Shown piece after piece: positions 7,139 through 14,385 of a stretch of 41,102 nt of DNA (its first letter is position 1; each line of letters starts with the position of its first letter). A model generated the notes under the pieces. It had not been told where the DNA came from. It worked only from the letters and a program-made list of their open reading frames with translations, and ran no database searches. This DNA comes from Chryseobacterium gleum (lineage in GTDB: Bacteria > Bacteroidota > Bacteroidia > Flavobacteriales_D > Crocinitomicaceae): contig CAMDFN010000022.1 of the NCBI GenBank assembly GCA_945897565.1, forward strand, positions 1 through 41,102, in the 5' to 3' direction. A program made the position numbers and the translations under genes.

Positions 7139-9127
7139 CTATTTATTAAGTATTATTTTTTTGGTCACTATATAACGACTATTATCAATTGCGACCATAT
7201 ACATACCACTTACTAATGAATCTAAATTCATAGAAAAGAATATGTCTGACGTTTCAAATTTTAGTAAAATTTCACCGGATAGATTTGATATTTGGATTAT
7301 ACTTTTGGTACAAGACGGAAGTTCAAAATTTAGTATTGAGGAAGTTGGGTTTGGATAAACCTTAAAATCATCATTAAGTAAATTCTCAGCAATGAAGGTG
7401 GCATTACAACCATTCAATCCACCTACTCCAACAGCATACCAAGCATCGGTAGTTTGTTGATGTTCAAATGAGCATTCGCCATATAATGCAATTGCGGATT
7501 CTATAGATGCCTCTCGTGCATCATCAAATTGACTTGAATTTAGTAAGCCAGATGTCATAGCGTGGTACAAAATTTTCATAGATTTTGACATTCCTATTCC
7601 AGAAATATTATAAGAATCTCCGTTATCATTCGTGCCTGAATCCCCTACTGTTAAGAGATAATACCATTTGTTTATTACTCCATTGTTAATATGTATTCCA
7701 CCGTCGTCTTGGACATCTGACTGCCAAAAATCTCCTAAATAGGTGTCTGGTTGTCCGGCTATTAGGTCTCCCAAAAAATTAAGATGGAAACCTAAATTTT
7801 TTGGGTCTTTTAAAGACCTTTTATAAAAATCATAATTTGCAATGTCATTGCCATAAATCCAATCAGTCATACCTTGATCCATCATCAAACATTGAGTAAT
7901 AACGCCAAAAATATCACAAACAGCTTCATTTATTGCTCCGCTTTCATAGGTATTGCCTAATTGAGAAGAGTGGTGAATTACTCCATGAGTATATTCGTGA
8001 GCGACTGTTGTGGGTTCAGCGCCTTGAAAACCACCTAAATCAGAAGTGCCAAATTGTAAATAATTACAATTATTGCCTATTTCAAACGAAGCATTGTTTG
8101 TGCCAAATTGAGATAATACACGAATTGGTATTCCATTATTATCTTGACCATTTCGACTAAAATAATTTGTATAGAAATCCCATGATTTCGTTGTTAAATA
8201 ATGCGCTGTGGTTTCTTTATATACATTTGTTCCCCAATTATCGTCTTCATCGGTCACGTTGAAAATTGTCCACCAAGGGTGATCAAGATTTGCTATTTTT
8301 GTGTGGATGGATCTACCATTGTCATTGGCCTTTAAATTAAAATTTTGAGCAAGTCCACCTTGCCATTCAGTATCAATATTAACCATACCATAATTTGCTA
8401 TTGATGCAGGACCATCATTACAAGTAGTTTTGATGGTTTTTATAACATCTCCAGTATTTGCATCAACATGATAAATTATTGTTTCAAATGGGTTTAAGAA
8501 TGTAATGGGTATGGCATAAGCCAATTTGTAGCGATCACCACTTATAACCATTGTCATATTTTTGAAAGTGTCTACTGCAAAGAGTAATTCCGCATCAGGG
8601 TACCATGTTGCAGTTGAATCATTCATGTCCTGCTGAATTTGGGCTTCGTATTCAGGAGAATCCCATGCAAAACTTGTTCGACCAGAAGAATTTAATTTTT
8701 CAAGGAGTAAATTTATTGCCTCATCGGGTCCAAATCTCGGTTTGGTATCTTGCTTAATTGAATCAACAAGTTTAGCATTGATGTATTTCAATTTATTTGA
8801 CTCGTTAAAATGTTCAATACATCCAGCTCCTTCTACCGGAATGTTTTTATATAGTTGTTGGTATTTATAATGTGAGTAACCCACTAAACTATCTACATGA
8901 TAATCAATTAGTATCATTTGATTGTCGAAATCTGGTGTATTCACTCTATATTGTTGGTATAGGTAACCAGGCTGAAATGAATTACTTGGATTGATGTGAT
9001 AAAAACCACTTACAACAGGGGAAGAAAGATACGGTGTAATGTATTGAAGAAAATGTTGGTATTGACTAAAACAATTGATACTTATATAAAAGTTAAACAC
9101 CAGTAATAATATAGCTCTGTTCTTCAT
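7139..9127 (-). CDS. Secreted M4 (thermolysin-family) metalloprotease with T9SS sorting domain
   Basis: 662 residues. Signal peptide (MKNRAILLLVFNFYISINCFSQ), an FTP/PepSY-like propeptide (about 50-240), then an M4 catalytic domain with H377-E-Y-T-H381 and the third zinc ligand E401 in GAINEAVCD. The catalytic-His segment DDGGIHINNGVINKWYYL is also present, so the enzyme should be active. A T9SS sorting domain follows (KVYPNPTSSILNFEL...). It should be exported through the outer membrane and degrade extracellular protein. First gene of a two-gene operon with the barrel gene. A GGTATATATACC palindrome lies 76-87 bases upstream of the start. Confidence 0.96.
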   Translation of the reverse strand: MKNRAILLLVFNFYISINCFSQYQHFLQYITPYLSSPVVSGFYHINPSNSFQPGYLYQQYRVNTPDFDNQMILIDYHVDSLVGYSHYKYQQLYKNIPVEGAGCIEHFNESNKLKYINAKLVDSIKQDTKPRFGPDEAINLLLEKLNSSGRTSFAWDSPEYEAQIQQDMNDSTATWYPDAELLFAVDTFKNMTMVISGDRYKLAYAIPITFLNPFETIIYHVDANTGDVIKTIKTTCNDGPASIANYGMVNIDTEWQGGLAQNFNLKANDNGRSIHTKIANLDHPWWTIFNVTDEDDNWGTNVYKETTAHYLTTKSWDFYTNYFSRNGQDNNGIPIRVLSQFGTNNASFEIGNNCNYLQFGTSDLGGFQGAEPTTVAHEYTHGVIHHSSQLGNTYESGAINEAVCDIFGVITQCLMMDQGMTDWIYGNDIANYDFYKRSLKDPKNLGFHLNFLGDLIAGQPDTYLGDFWQSDVQDDGGIHINNGVINKWYYLLTVGDSGTNDNGDSYNISGIGMSKSMKILYHAMTSGLLNSSQFDDAREASIESAIALYGECSFEHQQTTDAWYAVGVGGLNGCNATFIAENLLNDDFKVYPNPTSSILNFELPSCTKSIIQISNLSGEILLKFETSDIFFSMNLDSLVSGMYMVAIDNSRYIVTKKIILNK

Positions 9128-9149
9128 AGATATGATTTTAATTTGAAAA

Positions 9150-9157
9150 CAAAACTA
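9150..9157 (-). promoter_or_regulatory. Promoter -7 box of the M4 protease operon
   Basis: Minus-strand TAGTTTTG matches TAnnTTTG, 23 bases before the ATG at 9127. No TTG is found at the usual -33 distance. The GGTATATATACC element lies further upstream, as expected for an activated promoter. Confidence 0.5.
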
Positions 9158-9186
9158 CACTCGAGACTAGATAAAATAAAATATTT

Positions 9187-9214
9187 GATACCTATAAAAA
9201 AGGGTATATATACC
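9187..9214. promoter_or_regulatory. GGTATATATACC palindrome plus half-site (candidate regulator site)
   Basis: A perfect 12-bp palindrome GGTATATATACC at 9203-9214 and, 22 bp away on the minus strand, a second GGTATC half-site (9187-9192), separated by an A/T run. The same arrangement occurs upstream of the two-component operon and of the S8 protease. Confidence 0.5.
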
Positions 9215-9337
9215 TGCCTTTAAATGAGTTAAATCAATTGAGGATTACTATTAAATTGTTTTGTTGTGATCAAACTCATTTAATTTATTCTTAATAACCT
9301 TTTTTGCATGTTTTTACCCCTTTTTAGACCTAAATAG

Positions 9338-9369
9338 TTGGTGTTATCAACAAAAAGGCGGTATATTTG
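9338..9369 (+). promoter_or_regulatory. rloAB promoter
   Basis: TTG at 9338-9340 and TATATTTG at 9362-9369 with a 21-bp spacer, matching the Bacteroidota consensus. The GTG at 9369 overlaps the -7 box, so transcription should begin after it; this points to ATG 9396 as the true start. Confidence 0.65.
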
Positions 9370-9395
9370 TGAATAAATCACAAAAACAAGGCGTT

Positions 9396-10673
9396 ATGAT
9401 AAATAGATTTTCGTTTGAAAATATGCTTTCCTTCAAAGAGCCACAAGCGTTTTCGTTGAAGGCTTCTGCCAAAAAGGAGCGCTTGTTTGATGATAGTCAG
9501 AACTATGTGGAAAATGCGAAGGATGTGAAGACACTTACATCTGCGGTGTTGTATGGTGCCAATGCAAGTGGGAAAAGTAATTTGATTAAAGCCTTTTTGC
9601 ATTTTAGGAATTTCATTATTACCGGGAATCAGAACCTGGATAGTATGGAGTTTGTTGTGCCAAATTTTCAACTTGATGCAGAGAAAGCTAAGATGCCGGC
9701 ACAATTTGAAATAGACTGTTTTTGGAAAGGTAAAAACTATCGTTACGGATTTAGTGTCGTGAGTGCCGGTATTGAAGAAGAATGGTTGTATGTCAAAGAG
9801 AAGCGTGAGTCGGAGGTTTTTTACCGCAAGAAACAAACGTTTACAATTCCTGCTAAGCATAAGATTCTACACGAATTGACATCCAAAAAGATGGTTCATT
9901 CCAAAGCATTCCTCGTGACAATTGGCGCACAGTTTAATGATGCTGACTGTGCAGGATTTTTGGAGTGGGTTCATCATTTCAATATTATTTCCGGTATCGA
10001 GGACCGCTCTTATAAAGCCTATACGGTTAAACGAATGAAGGAAAGTAGCGCATTTAGCAAGAAGGTAGTGGAGCTTATCAAATTTGCCGATTTTGGTATA
10101 GAGGATATCTCCATTAATTCTTTTCAAGGTCAAAATATCAAACTCACAGTTGGCGATAGTTCTTCAGTGGAGCTTGAGCCCAGTACCGTTGATGACTTGA
10201 TGTCAAAAAGGTTTGTGATGAATTCAAAAGGCATCCCTGAGTTAAAGGAATTTCACTTTGGTTTATTCGAATCAGAAGGCACCCAAAAGTTTGCACATAT
10301 TGCAGGGCCAATTTTAGATGTATTGGAAAATGGCAGTGTGTTGGTCATTGATGAGTTAGACACAAAGCTGCATCCAGAACTGACCGAGCGTTTGGTACTG
10401 TTATTTCACAATAAAGAAATGAATCCGAACCATGCCCAATTGATCTTCACCTCCCACAATACAAACTTGCTGGACGCTAAAATTTTCAGAAGGGATCAAA
10501 TATTTTTCGTCGAAAAAGACGCCTTCGGAGCCTCCAATCTATACTCCCTGGCTGACTTCAAAAAAGACGGAAAGTCTACCAGAAATGACGAGAACATCGA
10601 ACAAAATTACCTCAAGGGTAAATATGGCGCCCTCCCTTTCTTAGGCGATTTTGACAACCGCTTAAATCGTTGA
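9396..10673 (+). CDS. rloA: RloA-like AAA/ABC-type ATPase (defence-associated)
   Basis: 425 residues from ATG 9396. Walker A YGANASGKSNL (G54-S61), an ABC-signature-like ESEGTQKF, Walker B VLVIDELD (about 315-322) and a switch region FTSHN are all present; this is the SMC/ABC-like AAA_21/AAA_15 architecture shared with OLD-family nucleases and RloA. It is paired three bases upstream of an RloB-like gene, and the two together resemble rloAB and the lactococcal AbiL pair (from memory of these families). The likely role is a nucleotide-dependent sensor or clamp in anti-phage defence. A GTG start at 9369 is possible but overlaps the promoter, so the ATG is preferred. All ATPase motifs look intact. 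Confidence 0.87.
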   Translation: MINRFSFENMLSFKEPQAFSLKASAKKERLFDDSQNYVENAKDVKTLTSAVLYGANASGKSNLIKAFLHFRNFIITGNQNLDSMEFVVPNFQLDAEKAKMPAQFEIDCFWKGKNYRYGFSVVSAGIEEEWLYVKEKRESEVFYRKKQTFTIPAKHKILHELTSKKMVHSKAFLVTIGAQFNDADCAGFLEWVHHFNIISGIEDRSYKAYTVKRMKESSAFSKKVVELIKFADFGIEDISINSFQGQNIKLTVGDSSSVELEPSTVDDLMSKRFVMNSKGIPELKEFHFGLFESEGTQKFAHIAGPILDVLENGSVLVIDELDTKLHPELTERLVLLFHNKEMNPNHAQLIFTSHNTNLLDAKIFRRDQIFFVEKDAFGASNLYSLADFKKDGKSTRNDENIEQNYLKGKYGALPFLGDFDNRLNR

Positions 10674-10676
10674 TGC

Positions 10677-11288
10677 ATGCCTCGTAAATTGATCCATAAA
10701 AGTCCGATGAAAACTCATCAGGTTGTGCGGCCCCACGATCTGCGTAAAACTTTTATGATTTATACCGAAGGCCAAACGGAGGAGGGGTATTTTAAAAAGT
10801 TTAAGGTGCGTTGCAAAACTATTCCAGGCGGAAACGCCCTGCGCATTGTCGAGGAGGCCATCGTTCAGAAGCACACTGTAAAAAAGTCAGTAGACGAATA
10901 TTGGGTGGTATTTGACCAAGACGCCACCACAAAAAATGACTTCCTGAAAGCCATATCCTTAGCCAAAGAAAATGACATGAAAGTCGCATATAGCTGCCAA
11001 GCCTTTGAAATTTGGTGGCTTTTTCATTTCACGGAAATTATAGCCCCTATTCAACGCAAGGATTACGAAAAGAAGCTAAAGAAGCATTTACCAGAATACA
11101 AATTCAGAGAAAAAGGCCTTAGCCAAGGCGAACGCATGTGGCTCCAACTCAACAAACTCAAAGAAATTGGCATCGCAAATGCCAAAAATGCCCATTCCAA
11201 ATTCCCACAACCAGAACATGCATTCGATCAGAGCGTAACTACGGTTTATGAATTGGTGGAGTTGTTGGGGGGTAATTGGGGGTGGTAG
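10677..11288 (+). CDS. rloB: RloB-like Toprim-type protein
   Basis: 203 residues. RloB-family features: an N-terminal YTEGQTEEGYFKKF with acidic E31, a WVVFDQDATTK segment with D80 and D82 (Toprim-like acidic cluster), and AFEIWWLFHF. It should be the nuclease-type effector that works with the RloA ATPase. It starts three bases after the rloA stop, so both come from the same transcript. The C-terminus is Gly/Trp-rich (GGNWGW). Nuclease activity is inferred from family resemblance; the acidic residues needed are present. Confidence 0.85.
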   Translation: MPRKLIHKSPMKTHQVVRPHDLRKTFMIYTEGQTEEGYFKKFKVRCKTIPGGNALRIVEEAIVQKHTVKKSVDEYWVVFDQDATTKNDFLKAISLAKENDMKVAYSCQAFEIWWLFHFTEIIAPIQRKDYEKKLKKHLPEYKFREKGLSQGERMWLQLNKLKEIGIANAKNAHSKFPQPEHAFDQSVTTVYELVELLGGNWGW

Positions 11289-11371
11289 TAGGGGTATTTT
11301 TCCTGAAAAAGTATTTTAGAAATAGATGGGTATGATGAGATGTTGCAAAAAATGCAATAACTCAAACGGAA

Positions 11372-11740
11372 TCAATCACCCCCCATTTCCAAAAAAGGCC
11401 GAACATGTTCTCGCAACCAAGGGACATCGACACCATACGAAAGAAGCCTTTCATCCGGAATTTTCATGAGTGCTTTTACTTGAGCTACTTCAAAATAATT
11501 GCGCTTTTTAATCCGAGTTGGCGTGAGCTTTCCCTCTTTAATGTAATTGTCCATAGTACGCCGGCTAATTCGTAGCATTCGCATGACGTCATAGGTATCA
11601 ACCCACTTTGAAGTGAATTCGCCAACGGGGTTTTTGAGGATTTCAATATCAGCTTGCATTTTCTCCAATTGAGATCTTATGATTTGGAGTTCCTCGAAGA
11701 TCATCTCGTTGGTGATTTCTATCGTACTATTTGCTTCCAT
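11372..11740 (-). CDS. Helix-turn-helix (MerR/excisionase-like) DNA-binding protein
   Basis: 122 residues. An N-terminal coiled coil (about 10-38: EELQIIRSQLEKMQADIEIL) is followed by a winged helix-turn-helix of the HTH_17 type (about 46-90: VDTYDVMRMLRISRRTMDNYIKEGKLTPTR...). Such proteins occur as excisionases or regulators of mobile elements in Bacteroidota. It is convergent with rloB and stands alone. It may be a leftover of an integrative element or a local regulator; neither can be decided from the sequence. Confidence 0.8.
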   Translation of the reverse strand: MEANSTIEITNEMIFEELQIIRSQLEKMQADIEILKNPVGEFTSKWVDTYDVMRMLRISRRTMDNYIKEGKLTPTRIKKRNYFEVAQVKALMKIPDERLLSYGVDVPWLREHVRPFLEMGGD

Positions 11741-11983
11741 AGAAGACTAAAGTAAAATCATTTTTTCTGAAGAAAAAGGCATCGGACACTTGAGTACGGA
11801 ATAGGATGCAAACTTAGACTTGTTTAGACATATTACGACAATTAATCGATTTTGATTTATAAGAAACAGGTCGATTTCCATTCTTCATTTATTCATTTGT
11901 TCAATGTTCACCGGGGTACTTTTTTTAAGAAATGAAGGCAGGTAGAAATCGGAAAATATTGATAAGAAGCAACCACTTTTAGT
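11741..11983. other. Intergenic stretch holding repeat copy A
   Basis: About 240 AT-rich bases between the helix-turn-helix gene and the broken end of the second paralogue. Apart from the 68-bp repeat at 11901-11968 I see no gene, hairpin terminator or consensus promoter. Confidence 0.5.
11901..11968 (+). repeat. 68-bp direct repeat, copy A
   Basis: The sequence beginning TCAATGTTCACCGGGGTAC and ending GATAAGAA recurs at 16987-17054 in the same orientation with 64 of 68 bases identical by eye. The two copies bracket the subtilase and paralogue block of about 5.1 kb. They contain no ORF or obvious dyad. Confidence 0.85.
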
Positions 11984-12169
11984 TTATTCCTTAATCAAAA
12001 CAAGCACTTGCTTATTTGTTTTCTGCTCAATGACCACAAAATACTGACCAGTATTTAACTGACCAATATCGATATCTGTGCCAGAAGCACTGCTCAATAC
12101 TTTCCTTCCTTGCAAGTCTATAACTTCGATTTGACCGTTATTTAGACCTCCACTAATACAAAAAGTATT
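11984..12169 (-). pseudogene. Detached T9SS sorting domain behind an in-frame TAG
   Basis: Directly after the TAG (12170-12172) that ends the second paralogue, the same frame stays open for about 62 codons to TAA 11984-11986 and encodes a normal sorting domain: NTFCISGGLNNGQIEVIDLQ, then a G-R-K-V-L strand, then an end in VLVLIKE. With the preceding ILPNPA this restores a standard PNPA-type domain. One nonsense mutation, or a readthrough stop, has separated it from the gene. Confidence 0.75.
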
Positions 12170-13171
12170 CTATGCAGGATTTGGCAATATTGCTAAATTA
12201 GATTGCGGATCAAGGCTTGTTGTCCCAAGCCAACCTGGGCTTGTCAACGTAAGCAAAGTGTGTAAATACAAGTTGTCTGCTACCCAAAGGTTTCCGAGCG
12301 TGTTTATCTCTAAGCCTAGGAAATTCGAAAAGTCAATTGGAGAATTTGTGGCATCAATAAAATTTGTCCAAGTACTCCCTTCCAATTTGGCAATGGCAAA
12401 AGGCGTATCAGTTGTATCGCCAAAAACTGCCCAAAGTTGGTTAAGATGGTCAAATTCCAGTTCCAAAACATTCGGACTCGGCATGTTGGAAGTATTGTTG
12501 GGCGTAATGGTATCGAGAATGTCGTAGTTGTAGGCATACATGATCCCTTTTGTTGTCCCGACATAGAGTGTATCAGTATTTCTTTGAAATTTTTTGTCGT
12601 TTATTGCAGCATTTAAATATTCCGAATCGGTTTGGAGTGTACTATTCATCCAACCTACTTGATGACCCAAATAATAGGTTTTGGTGTATAAAAAAGTGTT
12701 CTTTACTGCAATGTCTGAGCATAGAAAATAAGAATCAAATGCAGAACTATTTGTGTACTTGAGAAGGGTTCCCATGCGCAGCACATAAACCGTATCATCA
12801 TTAGAAGTGATTTTATTTATGTTTGGTTCCGTCCATACAAGGGTGTTGGAAGAATTTTCAAACTGAAATAACCCAAAGGTTTTCTTCATGTAAAAAACAT
12901 TAGTGGGCGTAAATGCAAATTCTAAATCGGAGCCATTCCATAAAACTCCTAGCTGAGTTTGATTCAGCAACTCAATTGAACCATCATTTTGAATCACCGC
13001 CGCCTTGTTGTCATTGACCATCCAAATATCATTGTTGTATGGGTTAATGACAAACTGATTCCAAGGAGTTGTATTGCCAAACTGATTTTTGTGGATGGAT
13101 TGCCAGGTTTGGGCCTTTGCCCCCATGGCTAGGATAAGCAGAAAAATAATGAAGCCTAAAGTTTTACCCAT
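12170..13171 (-). CDS. Secreted paralogue 2, truncated before its T9SS domain
   Basis: 333 residues: signal peptide (MGKTLGFIIFLLILAMGAKAQ), then a beta-propeller-like repeat protein with phrases such as LWNGSDLEFAF, TLYVGTTKG, QLWAVFGD and NLWVADNLYLH, as in two-component-regulator-type propellers. It is a close tandem copy of the 409-aa gene upstream: the first 45 mature residues and the last 130 are nearly identical, while the middle differs. It ends at TAG right after ILPNPA, where the sorting domain should begin, so the product would reach the periplasm but probably not be secreted by T9SS. It overlaps the upstream paralogue by 16 bases. Confidence 0.8.
   Translation of the reverse strand: MGKTLGFIIFLLILAMGAKAQTWQSIHKNQFGNTTPWNQFVINPYNNDIWMVNDNKAAVIQNDGSIELLNQTQLGVLWNGSDLEFAFTPTNVFYMKKTFGLFQFENSSNTLVWTEPNINKITSNDDTVYVLRMGTLLKYTNSSAFDSYFLCSDIAVKNTFLYTKTYYLGHQVGWMNSTLQTDSEYLNAAINDKKFQRNTDTLYVGTTKGIMYAYNYDILDTITPNNTSNMPSPNVLELEFDHLNQLWAVFGDTTDTPFAIAKLEGSTWTNFIDATNSPIDFSNFLGLEINTLGNLWVADNLYLHTLLTLTSPGWLGTTSLDPQSNLAILPNPA
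12974..13114. repeat. 141-bp identical block, copy 1 (paralogue 2)
   Basis: By eye, bases 12974-13114 match 14188-14328 without a difference (offset 1214). The block covers the start of the mature protein (AQTWQSIHKNQFGNT...QNDGSI) in both tandem paralogues, while neighbouring sequence differs. This points to recent duplication with gene conversion. Confidence 0.85.
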
Positions 13172-14385
13172 TTCTTTATGATTTTGAAATCTTCTGTTTC
13201 ATATTGAATGAAATAACTACCAAAGGGTAAATCAGTAAGATTTAAAGCAAGCGTTTTTGTATTGGTGGCTATGAACTGCTTGCGTATCAATTGCCAATTG
13301 ATATTGAAAATACTTATTTGCCCATAAATAGTTTCATCTAATCCAATTATTGATAGTTCGCCATCGGAAGGATTCGGATAAACCTCCAAATCTGAAACAA
13401 GCTCAGTTGAATTGACTCCCAGCCATCCTGGGCTTGTCGACGTAAGCAAAGTGTGTAAATACAAGTTATCTGCTACCCAAACGTTTCCGAGCGTGTCCAT
13501 CTCTAAGCCTAGGAAATTCGAAAAGTCAATTGGAGAATTTGTTGCATCAATAAAATTAGTCCAAGTACTCCCTTCCAATTTGGCAATGGCAAAAGGCACA
13601 TCGGCTGCATCACCAAAAACTGCCCAAAGTTGGTCAAGTTGGTCAAACTCGAGTTCTAGCACATTCGAACTCGGCATGTTGAAAGTATTGTAAGGCGTAA
13701 TGGTGTCAAGAATGTCGTAGTTGAAGGCGTAGCTGATACCTTTTCTTCCGCCAATGTAAAGCGTATCGGAAAATCTAGAGAATTTGGTGTCATGAAAAAT
13801 ACCCTGCAAATAATTTGGATCTGAAGTAAGATTCGTTTGGGAATTACTTTGTTGATCGTATTGATAGATCATAGAACTCCCGTCATGGCCGTAGAAAAAG
13901 TTATTTCTGGCATTTATTTTTGAGTAAAATCTGTTGAATACCTCACTATTTCCTTGTGTATATTTGATAAATCCATTCGGATAACCTGTAGTTACAAAAA
14001 TAGTATCTGCATTACTCTGTAAATTCAGATAATCAGGGAGGGCTGAATTTACATTTACTGAGGTGAAGCCCGTAAACTTAAACAAGCCATATAAATTTTT
14101 GGCATAATAAATATCGTTGGGTGTAAAGGCAAATTGCAGGTGTGAACCGTTCCAAAGTTGGCCTAATTCTACCGAAGTGAATTGTTGAATTGAACCATCA
14201 TTTTGAATCACCGCCGCCTTGTTGTCATTGACCATCCAAATATCATTGTTGTATGGGTTAATGACAAACTGATTCCAAGGAGTTGTATTGCCAAACTGAT
14301 TTTTGTGGATGGATTGCCAGGTTTGGGCGTGGATAGAATTAAAGCTATAAAAGCAGCAAATGGATATCAGAATTTTTAGCTTCAT
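13156..14385 (-). CDS. Secreted paralogue 1 with T9SS sorting domain
   Basis: 409 residues: signal peptide (MKLKILISICCFYSFNSIHAQ), a propeller-like repeat domain (LWNGSHLQFAF, TLYIGGRKG, QLWAVFGDAAD, NVWVADNLYLH), and a complete T9SS sorting domain (LEVYPNPSDGELSIIGL... ending IIKKWVKL). Middle gene of a coupled operon: its ATG overlaps the subtilase stop by four bases and its end overlaps the next paralogue by 16. Function unknown. Co-expression with a secreted protease suggests a surface-bound partner or substrate-binding protein, but nothing in the sequence proves this. Confidence 0.85.
   Translation of the reverse strand: MKLKILISICCFYSFNSIHAQTWQSIHKNQFGNTTPWNQFVINPYNNDIWMVNDNKAAVIQNDGSIQQFTSVELGQLWNGSHLQFAFTPNDIYYAKNLYGLFKFTGFTSVNVNSALPDYLNLQSNADTIFVTTGYPNGFIKYTQGNSEVFNRFYSKINARNNFFYGHDGSSMIYQYDQQSNSQTNLTSDPNYLQGIFHDTKFSRFSDTLYIGGRKGISYAFNYDILDTITPYNTFNMPSSNVLELEFDQLDQLWAVFGDAADVPFAIAKLEGSTWTNFIDATNSPIDFSNFLGLEMDTLGNVWVADNLYLHTLLTSTSPGWLGVNSTELVSDLEVYPNPSDGELSIIGLDETIYGQISIFNINWQLIRKQFIATNTKTLALNLTDLPFGSYFIQYETEDFKIIKKWVKL
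14188..14328. repeat. 141-bp identical block, copy 2 (paralogue 1)
   Basis: Partner of 12974-13114; same orientation and identical by eye. Confidence 0.85.

Noticed and set aside
9297..9330. Further ACC-ended, T-rich units upstream of rloA that look like the GGTAT/ATACC elements
   Set aside because: Spacing is irregular (19 and 12 bases), there are no matching GGT arms, and the rloAB promoter already has a good -33.
9369..9395. GTG 9369 as the rloA start
   Set aside because: It overlaps the last base of the TATATTTG promoter box; ATG 9396 matches the usual N-terminus of this ATPase type.
11300..11360. Hairpins after rloB (TTTTTC-CT-GAAAAA and TTGCA-AAAAA-TGCAA) as a terminator
   Set aside because: Stems are short and A/T-rich with no following U-tract; not supportable.
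12258..12527. Plus-strand frames opposite the two paralogues (also 13412-13693)
   Set aside because: They are mirror frames of the real minus-strand genes; their similarity to each other only reflects the duplication.
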